Notes under the pieces: model-generated
What the model saw: the letters and a program-made list of their open reading frames with translations, nothing else
The model's database searches: none
What the model was told of the DNA's origin: nothing
NCBI GenBank assembly: GCA_002774415.1
Contig: PEYL01000039.1
Coordinates: 1 to 5,488 of the forward strand
Reading direction: 5' to 3'
Origin: Candidatus Portnoybacteria bacterium CG08_land_8_20_14_0_20_40_83
Lineage (GTDB): Bacteria > Patescibacteriota > Minisyncoccia > Portnoybacterales > GWB1-42-6
DNA length: 5,488 bases
Shown: piece by piece, positions 1-3,829 of the stretch
Numbering within the stretch: position 1 is the first letter of the stretch
Layout of the letters: each line of letters opens with the position of its first letter
Translations under genes and position numbers: made by a program

Positions 1-30
1 AAGGCTTTGCTATGGGGCCCGCCCGAGCGT

Positions 31-61
31 TCAGTTTGGCGCGCGAAGCGCGCCGTCAGTT
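31..61. repeat. GC-rich mini-hairpin flanked by TCAGTT direct repeats
   Basis: A perfect 7-bp stem GGCGCGC / GCGCGCC with a GAA loop lies at 38-54. The hexamer TCAGTT stands directly on each side (31-36 and 56-61), as if a 19-bp palindromic unit had inserted and duplicated six bases. The hairpin is far more GC-rich than its surroundings. No T tract follows it on either strand, so it is not an intrinsic terminator. The rest of 1-97 shows no gene. Confidence 0.55.
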
Positions 62-97
62 CCGTTCAAAAAAGGTTCGGATTTGGTCATATAATTG

Positions 98-194
98 CAC
101 CAAGATTAAACTTTCCGATTTTTGCCCGACCGATTCGGCCGCGCGAAGCGCGGCCAATCTCGTCGGACAAATTCCCGAAAGTCAAATTCTGGTG
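98..194. repeat. Long imperfect foldback with GC hairpin at its apex, overlapping the tRNA-Tyr 3' end
   Basis: Positions 98-130 are imperfectly complementary to 162-194 (about 24 of 33 positions). The apex is a perfect 8-bp stem GGCCGCGC / GCGCGGCC with a GAA loop at 137-155, itself flanked by GATT / AATC and CCGAC / GTCGG pairs. The outermost CACCA / TGGTG pair uses the discriminator and CCA end of the tRNA-Tyr gene. There is no T run after it in the minus direction, so a classical terminator is unlikely. It distantly resembles the foldback elements at 2848-3422: both have an AG/GA-type mismatch inside AT-rich arms. Confidence 0.55.
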
Positions 195-276
195 GGTGGG
201 GTAGGATTCGAACCTACGAAGTCCAGAGGACGCGAGTTTTACAGACTCGTGCATTTAACCACTCTGCCACCCACCC
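190..276 (-). tRNA. tRNA-Tyr (anticodon GUA)
   Basis: Read on the minus strand this folds as a class II tRNA of 87 nt including an encoded CCA. The acceptor pairs GGGTGGG with CCCACCC, followed by discriminator A and CCA. The D-stem is GCA/TGC. The anticodon stem CGAGT/ACTCG holds loop CTGTAAA, which gives anticodon GTA (plus-strand TAC at 240-242). A long variable arm GTCC-TCT-GGAC follows, then a T-arm GTAGG-TTCGAAT-CCTAC. The long variable arm and GUA anticodon together identify tRNA-Tyr. It is the last member of a minus-strand tRNA block lying downstream of the rpsB-tsf-TPR genes. Confidence 0.95.
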
Positions 277-322
277 TTTTTAATAAATTAAATTGTTTAA
301 AATACTACTTAGCATTTGGTGT

Positions 323-395
323 GGGGGCGTGCCCCCGAAGTCCAGAGGACGCGAGTTTTACAGACTCGTGCATTTAACCGCTCTGCCACCTACCC
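323..395 (-). pseudogene. Broken tRNA-Tyr copy with its T-arm and 3' acceptor replaced by a GC hairpin
   Basis: Positions 336-395 repeat positions 217-276 of the intact tRNA-Tyr with only two differences in 60 nt. They keep the D-arm, the GUA anticodon arm and the long variable arm. Where the T-arm and 3' acceptor strand should follow, there is instead the palindrome GGGGG-CGTG-CCCCC (323-336). No TTCGAAT loop and no CCTACCC partner for the 5' acceptor GGGTAGG follow. It cannot fold as a standard tRNA, so I call it a pseudogene made by partial duplication. A non-canonical or trans-completed tRNA cannot be excluded from sequence alone. Confidence 0.75.
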
Positions 396-444
396 GTAAA
401 AAATCGAGTCGAGAGAGGGATTTGAACCCACGACCTACTGTTTA

Positions 445-549
445 TCCCGCACCTTTAGCCTCGGAGCCGAGGAGAGGGATCGAACCTCCAACCTATAGTT
501 TACAAAACTATTGCTCTACCATTGAGCTACCTCGGCTAAAGGTGCGGGA
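445..549. repeat. 16-bp perfect inverted repeat enclosing tRNA-Thr
   Basis: TCCCGCACCTTTAGCC at 445-460 is the exact reverse complement of 534-549. The right arm includes the first three bases of the tRNA-Thr gene. In the transcript the tRNA would sit in the loop of a long stem, which could act as a processing stem or be the ends of an inserted unit. Confidence 0.7.
465..536 (-). tRNA. tRNA-Thr (anticodon UGU)
   Basis: A class I tRNA of 72 nt on the minus strand. The acceptor GCCGAGG pairs with CCTCGGC, with discriminator T. The D-stem GCTC/GAGC has a short 7-nt loop containing GG. The anticodon stem ATAGT/ACTAT has loop TTTGTAA, giving anticodon TGT (Thr, ACA codons). The variable loop is AGGTT, and the T-arm is GGAGG-TTCGATC-CCTCT with one G-U pair. 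The three bases after the discriminator read CCG, so the CCA tail is not fully encoded and must be added, unlike in the nearby tRNA-Tyr. Thr and Tyr tRNA genes are neighbours in many bacteria. Confidence 0.93.
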
Positions 550-605
550 CTCTGCCGCTGAATCTGCCGGCAGGCAGGCTATCTCGGCACATATGAGAGC
601 ACTTT

Positions 606-614
606 TTTATACCA
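606..614 (-). promoter_or_regulatory. Possible extended -10 element for the tRNA block
   Basis: On the minus strand TGG-TATAAA overlaps the stop codon of the TPR gene and precedes the first tRNA-derived sequence by about 18 nt. It matches an extended -10 (TGnTATAAT-like). No good -35 is visible at 17-18 nt. The tRNAs could equally be read through from the upstream genes. Confidence 0.25.
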
Positions 615-1308
615 GTTCCTTCATCTTACTGATGACTTCCAAATCGTCGGGATTTAGTTTCAAAACTTGCCTAAAGCAATTCTTGGCGTCTTCTTTATTG
701 CCTTGTTCGCAGTAAAAAAATCCTAAACGCTTATATGCTTCAACGCTGCGAGGATCCCGGGCAATCATATCTATGCAATTTCTCTCTTCATTCTGCCTCA
801 ACTCTTCTTCTGATAATATTACTTTTTCAACCGCTGGTTTTTTTTCTCCCTTTCCGTTTTTTACCTCTTCTTTTGCTTTTTGAATCGTTTCAAATATTTC
901 TGCTTGGTCCAATTTTTCCAATACCTTAAGCTTCTGAATCTTTTTCAAGCGGTGCTGCTCCATCCAAGCGCGGGAACGGACCGTCCAAATTTGGGTCTTT
1001 TCTCTAGAACTGCCTATTAATTTCAGAAATAAATTGTCTATTTTCAAAAGCGAAAGTCTCAATTTCCGCAGAGTTTTTTCAAACCAAGCGGCAAGCGCCG
1101 GCTGATAATGTGAATAACGCAATCCTCTTAATCTCAAAATTATTCTTTGAAACAAAGCTTTCAACAAATATACCTGCTCCTGCCCTTCTTGGGGCTTGGC
1201 AGGCAGCTTTAAAAGCAAAGGGATTTTTCTGAAAATTATCACCGCCACGCCGACCAGACTTAAACCGGCTACAACCCAGGGAGCAATATATAAAATTAAA
1301 TTCTTCAT
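607..1308 (-). CDS. Membrane-anchored single-TPR protein (function unknown)
   Basis: A 233-residue protein. Residues about 7-27 form one hydrophobic membrane segment, followed directly by basic residues (FRKIP). A long, mostly helical, highly basic stretch runs over about 45-130, and a charged Lys/Glu-rich linker over about 130-175. A single canonical TPR unit follows at about 187-220, with the signature small and aromatic positions (A191, L195-G196, Y199, A208, F212) and a closing NP at 219-220. The C-terminal domain probably lies in the cytoplasm and binds a protein partner, but no catalytic motif is visible and I assign no function. The start is supported by AGGA three nt before the ATG. 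It lies 72 bp after tsf on the same strand, in the position pyrH often has in other bacteria, and probably shares its transcript. Minus-strand tRNAs follow its stop. Confidence 0.8.
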   Translation of the reverse strand: MKNLILYIAPWVVAGLSLVGVAVIIFRKIPLLLKLPAKPQEGQEQVYLLKALFQRIILRLRGLRYSHYQPALAAWFEKTLRKLRLSLLKIDNLFLKLIGSSREKTQIWTVRSRAWMEQHRLKKIQKLKVLEKLDQAEIFETIQKAKEEVKNGKGEKKPAVEKVILSEEELRQNEERNCIDMIARDPRSVEAYKRLGFFYCEQGNKEDAKNCFRQVLKLNPDDLEVISKMKELV

Positions 1309-1312
1309 TTAT

Positions 1313-1376
1313 CCTGTTAAATTAATTTTAATCTTTTATCCCTGCTAAATTTATGCCCAAAGCATATTTAACAGGG
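1313..1376 (-). promoter_or_regulatory. Alternative hairpins between tsf and the TPR gene, one burying the ribosome site
   Basis: In the minus-strand transcript CCCTGTTAAAT (1366-1376) just after the tsf stop can pair with ATTTAGCAGGG inside 1340-1356, giving a hairpin with loop 1357-1361. Alternatively it can pair perfectly over 10 bp with ATTTAACAGG (1313-1322), which contains the AGGA of the TPR gene. The two pairings exclude each other. Neither hairpin is followed by a T run, so termination is not the obvious role. The regulatory reading is inference. Confidence 0.4.
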
Positions 1377-1380
1377 TGAA

Positions 1381-1965
1381 TTAGATTTCTAATCTAGTGA
1401 ATTTTCCGATTTTAATTTTTTCTCCGATTTTACCCATATATTCGCTAACCAAATCGCCAACTTTCTGCTCGGGATTTTTGACAAACGGCTGTTCAAGCAG
1501 GCTGATTTCCTCGCTGAATTTTTTCAATTTTCCTTCAATTATCTGATTTTGCACGGCTTGCGGTTTTCCTGAATTCTTCAGCTCTTCCATAAATTCATTT
1601 TTCTTTTTTGCCAAAAGGTCTTGGGGAATGTCTTGTACGCCAAGATATTGCGGATTCATGCTCGCCACGTGCAATGCGATGTCGTGGGCCAATTCTTTAA
1701 ATGTTTCATTTTTGGCCACGAAATCCGTTTCGCAATTAAGCTCAACAAGCACTCCTATTTTTTTATTTGAATGCACATAACATTCAACAATCCCCTGTGT
1801 TGCTTCTTTTTCGGCTCTTTTCTCCGCCACTTGTTTTCCCCGCCTTCTTAAAAGTACCTCGGCTTTCGCAAAATCACCGCCTGATTCTTCAAGGGCTTTT
1901 TTGCAGTCGGCCATTGAGGCCAGCGTTTTATCTCTTAATTCTTTAACTTGTTGCGCAGTTATCAT
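1381..1965 (-). CDS. tsf: Translation elongation factor EF-Ts
   Basis: EF-Ts is the guanine-nucleotide exchange factor that regenerates EF-Tu-GTP in the cytoplasm. The 194-residue protein is a short-form EF-Ts, about 90 residues below the E. coli length. Residues 3-45 are the N-terminal UBA-like domain (LRDKTLASMADCKKAL). The EF-Tu-contacting signature NCETDFVAKN is at 77-86, with TDFV at 80-83. The C-terminal core motif KKFSEEISLLEQPFVKNP is near 148-165. It follows rpsB after a 150-bp spacer that carries an octamer repeat array, an unusually long gap for this normally close pair. No Shine-Dalgarno is visible before the ATG; upstream is only TATATAT. The start is chosen because MITAQQVKELR aligns with the usual EF-Ts N-terminus. 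Confidence 0.97.
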   Translation of the reverse strand: MITAQQVKELRDKTLASMADCKKALEESGGDFAKAEVLLRRRGKQVAEKRAEKEATQGIVECYVHSNKKIGVLVELNCETDFVAKNETFKELAHDIALHVASMNPQYLGVQDIPQDLLAKKKNEFMEELKNSGKPQAVQNQIIEGKLKKFSEEISLLEQPFVKNPEQKVGDLVSEYMGKIGEKIKIGKFTRLEI

Positions 1966-2001
1966 ATATATAAGTGGTGTCCCAGGTTGGGTTACAAATT
2001 A

Positions 2002-2122
2002 TCACGAATTCTGCCAGCCGTAGTTTTATTAAAACATTCCAGCTTTGTGGTGGTCTGGCTCGCGAATTTATACGAATTTTTATTCGTGAATATTTGTGAC
2101 CAAATTAGTGATAAATTAGTGA
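2002..2122. repeat. Octamer repeat array (TCNCGAAT / ATTNGNGA) in the rpsB-tsf spacer
   Basis: TCACGAAT occurs at 2002, TCGCGAAT at 2060 and a degenerate ATACGAAT at 2070. These are followed by the opposite orientation at 2082 (ATTCGTGA), 2092 (ATTTGTGA), 2104 and 2115 (ATTAGTGA). Unit spacing from 2060 on is 10-12 bp. The centre (2072-2087) is a perfect ACGAAT-TTTT-ATTCGT hairpin. The last unit overlaps the rpsB stop, so the S2 residues Asn-His and the stop are encoded inside a repeat unit. The same design recurs before rpmE at 3463-3548. Confidence 0.7.
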
Positions 2123-2847
2123 TTTTTAGCTTCTTTAATCGCTTCAACTATCGTGTCAACTATAATTTTGACCGAGGAGGCGGCATCGTCATTGGCCGGA
2201 ATCAGAAAATCTACTAACTCCGGGCTTGTGTTTGTGTCGGCTATGGCGATAACTTTTACGCCGCTCTTTTTGGCCTCTCTCACCGCCAGCTGATTTTCTT
2301 TTAAATCCACGGCGAATATGGCTTCTGGCAATTTGGTTAGATTTTTTATTCCGCCAAAAATCTTTTCCATTTCTTCCAATTTTCTTTGAAAACCGAGCTG
2401 TTCTTTTTTAGTATATTTTTTTAATTCGCCTTCCGCCATTTTTTTCTCCAGGTCTCTGAAATACTCAAGCCGCTTGCCAATTGTTTTGAAATTAGTGAGA
2501 GCGCCGCCAATCCATCTCCGATTAACATAAGGCATCCCAACAGATTGCGCCGCCTCCTTAATTATTTTTTTGACCGGCGGTTTTGTGCCAATCAAAATTA
2601 TTAAACCGCCTTTTGCGACGATATCTGTCACAAAATCTACTGCTTCCTTTAGCTTTGTCAGAGTCTTTGCAAGGTCTATTATGTGGACGGCATTTTTGGC
2701 GCCAAAAATATAAGGCTCCATTTTGGGATTCCATCTTGACATTTTGTGGCCAAAATGAACACCAGCCTCAATAAGCTGCTCGGCTGTGGGCAGTTTTATC
2801 TCAATCTTTTTTTCCGTCTGAACTGTATCGTTTTTTTCTTCGCTCAT
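2116..2847 (-). CDS. rpsB: Small-subunit ribosomal protein S2
   Basis: S2 is a late-assembling 30S protein that helps hold S1 on the subunit. The 243-residue length is normal. The first S2 signature is at about 28-61 (EAGVHFGHKMSRWNPKM, then IFGAKNAVHIIDLAKT). NRRWIGGALTNFKTI lies at 109-123, and the second signature is at about 200-221 (IAIADTNTSPE, IPANDDAASS). The N-terminus is some 15 residues longer than in E. coli and charged. No Shine-Dalgarno is present: the arm of a large foldback element (2848-3006) directly touches the ATG. No other Met occurs before residue 36, which lies inside the first signature, so this start is the only plausible ATG. Its last two residues and stop lie inside an octamer repeat unit. 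It is followed on the same strand by tsf, the classic pair. Confidence 0.97.
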   Translation of the reverse strand: MSEEKNDTVQTEKKIEIKLPTAEQLIEAGVHFGHKMSRWNPKMEPYIFGAKNAVHIIDLAKTLTKLKEAVDFVTDIVAKGGLIILIGTKPPVKKIIKEAAQSVGMPYVNRRWIGGALTNFKTIGKRLEYFRDLEKKMAEGELKKYTKKEQLGFQRKLEEMEKIFGGIKNLTKLPEAIFAVDLKENQLAVREAKKSGVKVIAIADTNTSPELVDFLIPANDDAASSVKIIVDTIVEAIKEAKNH

Positions 2848-3006
2848 GCCAGGTAGTGAAAATTCGACTTGTTATTGATAAATTATCAATAGCTGAGTCG
2901 TCTGTTAAAATTATGATTACCACGTAGCAAAATCCAAGTTGCTTTTTGTCCCGCTTCGCCCAGCTTAGCTGGGCTTCGCGGGACGGTCGAATTTCTACTA
3001 CCTGGC
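2848..3006. repeat. Foldback element 1 (21-nt arms) forming the rpsB leader
   Basis: Left arm 2848-2868 and right arm 2986-3006 are inversely repeated, pairing at 19 of 21 positions. The invariant AGTGAAA (left) faces TTCTACT (right), with G-T and A-C oppositions at arm positions 11 and 12. Pairing extends two bases further (AT/AT) into the rpsB start codon. Inside, next to the right arm, is a nested palindrome at 2949-2984 (GTCCCGC...GCGGGAC enclosing GCCCAGC...GCTGGGC with TTC bulges). An AT hairpin TATTGATAA / TTATCAATA is near the left arm. It is the largest of three related elements. Confidence 0.8.
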
Positions 3007-3027
3007 ATAAAATTACACCAGTGTGCA

Positions 3028-3057
3028 AAAATAAACTAACCACTTTCCGGTAGTCAA
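3028..3057 (-). promoter_or_regulatory. Second candidate rpsB promoter
   Basis: On the minus strand TTGACT (3052-3057) is followed, after 18 nt, by TATTTT (3028-3033). It would start a transcript just outside foldback element 1. It is weaker than the candidate at 3083-3111. Confidence 0.3.
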
Positions 3058-3082
3058 TTTCTTTTATCTGGTTTATAAAAAC

Positions 3083-3111
3083 AGTATATATTAAAAACTA
3101 AAATAAATCAA
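3083..3111 (-). promoter_or_regulatory. Candidate sigma-70 promoter for rpsB-tsf-TPR
   Basis: On the minus strand TTGATT (3106-3111) and TATACT (3083-3088) are separated by exactly 17 nt of AT-rich sequence, and an upstream T-rich stretch continues to 3060. The start point would be near 3075, so the leader would be about 230 nt and contain the whole of foldback element 1. Confidence 0.5.
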
Positions 3112-3126
3112 CCCCGCCAGAAGTCT

Positions 3127-3324
3127 TCAGTCGGCCTTAAGAACGGAGAGTATTTCTTCAGCGAATCGCCTTCGGTTTACTTTTGTCAAATTGAACAATC
3201 TATAGAGTAAAACTTCTAACGGGGTCAACAGCCCAATATTATGAATATAAAAATTATTGATTCCCTTGCCAGGCAGTGAAATTTTGGCATTATTATATAG
3301 ATCGGCGCTTCTAGCGCCAGCCAA
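3127..3324 (-). CDS. Doubtful 65-residue open frame, perhaps a gene remnant
   Basis: The C-terminal half reads like protein (LLTPLEVLLYRLFNL, then VNRRRFAEEILSVLKAD, an amphipathic helical pattern ending in TGA). The N-terminal third is encoded by foldback element 2, and the only ATG lies in its right arm. No Shine-Dalgarno is convincing and I recognise no family. It could be the 3' end of an older gene whose front was lost when elements 2 and 3 arrived, or chance. It ends 16 bp before the -35 box of the candidate rpsB promoter, so it is unlikely to be a working gene of its own. Apart from this frame, the 705-bp spacer 2848-3552 holds only foldbacks, promoters and an octamer array. Confidence 0.2.
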   Translation of the reverse strand: MAGARSADLYNNAKISLPGKGINNFYIHNIGLLTPLEVLLYRLFNLTKVNRRRFAEEILSVLKAD

Positions 3325-3340
3325 AATTCTACTGCCCGGC
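3268..3340. repeat. Foldback element 2 (21-nt arms)
   Basis: Left arm 3268-3288 and right arm 3320-3340 carry the same invariant AGTGAAA / TTCTACT pair as element 1. They mispair at positions 11-12 plus one further A-C at position 4. The GC hairpin GGCGCT-TCT-AGCGCC at 3304-3318 ends one base before the right arm. The loop between arms is 31 nt. Arm base pairs differ from elements 1 and 3 by compensating changes. Confidence 0.8.
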
Positions 3341-3342
3341 TT

Positions 3343-3422
3343 GCAGGGTAGTGAAACTTTGGCTTATTTTTAAATAATTCCTGCCGCCGCCGAAGGCGGC
3401 AGCCAAAGTTCTACTACCCTGC
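3343..3422. repeat. Foldback element 3 (21-nt arms), 2 bp from element 2
   Basis: Left arm 3343-3363 and right arm 3402-3422 pair everywhere except the invariant G-T and A-C at positions 11-12. The GC hairpin CTGCCGCC / GGCGGCAG (3381-3402) abuts the right arm. Orientation is the same as elements 1 and 2, and only TT separates it from element 2. Confidence 0.8.
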
Positions 3423-3450
3423 TTGCAAAAATTCTATTTTGTGATAAGAT
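3423..3450 (+). promoter_or_regulatory. Possible promoter for rpmE-prfA
   Basis: TTGCAA (3423-3428) and TAAGAT (3445-3450) are 16 nt apart, immediately after foldback element 3 and before the octamer array. The match is moderate and no better candidate is visible upstream of rpmE. Confidence 0.3.
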
Positions 3451-3462
3451 AAGCAAGTAATA

Positions 3463-3548
3463 TCACGAATCATCTCTCGAATTTTTCACGAATGCTCCCG
3501 AATATTATTCGCGATTATTAGTGACTGAATTCGTGATTTTATTAGCGA
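3463..3548. repeat. Eight-unit palindromic octamer array before rpmE
   Basis: Four units of TCNCGAAT start at 3463, 3475, 3486 and 3496. Four units of the reverse complement type, ATT(C/A)G(T/C)GA, start at 3507, 3517, 3529 and 3541. Starts are 10-12 bp apart and the two halves mirror each other, so the whole can fold as a long imperfect hairpin or present evenly spaced sites on about one face of the helix. The last unit ends 4 nt before the rpmE ATG. A shorter version lies in the rpsB-tsf spacer. Confidence 0.75.
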
Positions 3549-3552
3549 TTTT

Positions 3553-3783
3553 ATGAAATCAGATATACACCCAAAATATTATCCAGATGCCGTTGCCAAA
3601 TGCGCCTGCGGCAATACTTTCAAAGTCGGCTCAACAAAGCCGGAAATTTTTGTTGAAATCTGCTCTGCCTGCCACCCTTTTTATACCGGCAAAGAAAAAC
3701 TGATTGACACGGCCGGAAGAGTTGAAAGATTCAAAAAGATGGTGGAAAAAGGAAAACAGATGAAAAAAGGCAAACGAAAATAA
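3553..3783 (+). CDS. rpmE: Large-subunit ribosomal protein L31 (zinc-binding type)
   Basis: L31 bridges the 50S central protuberance and the 30S head. The 76-residue protein begins MKSDIHPKYY, the usual L31 opening. It carries four zinc-ligand cysteines as C17-A-C19 and C37-S-A-C40-HPF, so it is the C+ (zinc) form rather than the zinc-free paralogue. CHPFYTGKEKLIDTAGRVERF at 40-60 is the family core. The tail (61-76) is strongly basic, suited to rRNA contact. There is no Shine-Dalgarno: an octamer repeat unit ends 4 nt before the ATG. The start is fixed by homology to the standard N-terminus. prfA follows 46 bp downstream, an arrangement known in other bacteria. Confidence 0.96.
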   Translation: MKSDIHPKYYPDAVAKCACGNTFKVGSTKPEIFVEICSACHPFYTGKEKLIDTAGRVERFKKMVEKGKQMKKGKRK

Positions 3784-3789
3784 TTTTTT

Positions 3790-3819
3790 GACATCGCAAA
3801 TCCATCGACTTGCGATGTC
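3790..3819 (+). promoter_or_regulatory. Perfect 10-bp hairpin just upstream of prfA
   Basis: GACATCGCAA (3790-3799) pairs perfectly with TTGCGATGTC (3810-3819) around a 10-nt loop. It ends 10 nt before the prfA ATG, where a ribosome site would be expected and none is seen. A T run precedes rather than follows it, so it is not a terminator for either strand. A role in initiation or mRNA processing is inference. Confidence 0.55.
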
Positions 3820-3829
3820 GCTATATTAA

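Larger units (their letters stand above)
407..588 (-). pseudogene. Split tRNA remnant: 5' part at 550-588 and 3' part at 407-439 around a nested tRNA-Thr
   Basis: The minus strand from 588 begins GCCGAGATAGC and, after a palindromic 16-nt stretch at 562-577, resumes TCAGCGGCAGAG. Joined, these give a normal tRNA acceptor plus D-arm start, closely similar to the neighbouring tRNA-Thr. The 3' part (439 down to 407) carries AGGTC, a T-arm with loop TTCAAAT, and an acceptor strand TCTCGAC that pairs with GCCGAGA except for one C-A mismatch. Between the halves sit a 16-bp inverted repeat and a complete tRNA-Thr. No CCA is encoded. The original identity is unclear: GATAA before the 3' stem would fit an Ile(GAU) loop, but the 5' anticodon stem is missing. 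Most likely a disrupted gene. Confidence 0.5.

Noticed and set aside
12..377. Plus-strand open frame containing VGGVGFEPTKSRGREFYRLVHL
   Set aside because: It is antisense to the tRNA-Tyr gene and its broken copy. GVGFEPT-type peptides are a well-known product of translating the wrong strand of tRNA genes.
293..715. Plus-strand open frame with RERDLNPRPTVY and RGIEPPTYSLQNYC
   Set aside because: It is antisense to the split tRNA and tRNA-Thr, and then to the 3' end of the TPR gene; another tRNA shadow.
2060..2122. Rho-independent terminator after rpsB
   Set aside because: The short ACGAAT / ATTCGT hairpin is AT-rich and weak, and is not followed by a T run in the minus direction; it is better explained as part of the octamer array.
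2801..3043. Minus-strand open frame running through foldback element 1 into rpsB
   Set aside because: It crosses the palindrome, overlaps the start of rpsB out of frame, and shows no protein-like pattern or ribosome site.
3268..3422. CRISPR array
   Set aside because: The repeats are paired arms of hairpins with unequal loops, not identical direct repeats with uniform spacers, and no cas gene is present.
2848..3422. Integron attC sites
   Set aside because: The foldback architecture and fixed mismatch are reminiscent, but the GTTRRRY / RYYYAAC core boxes are absent and no cassettes or intI are seen.
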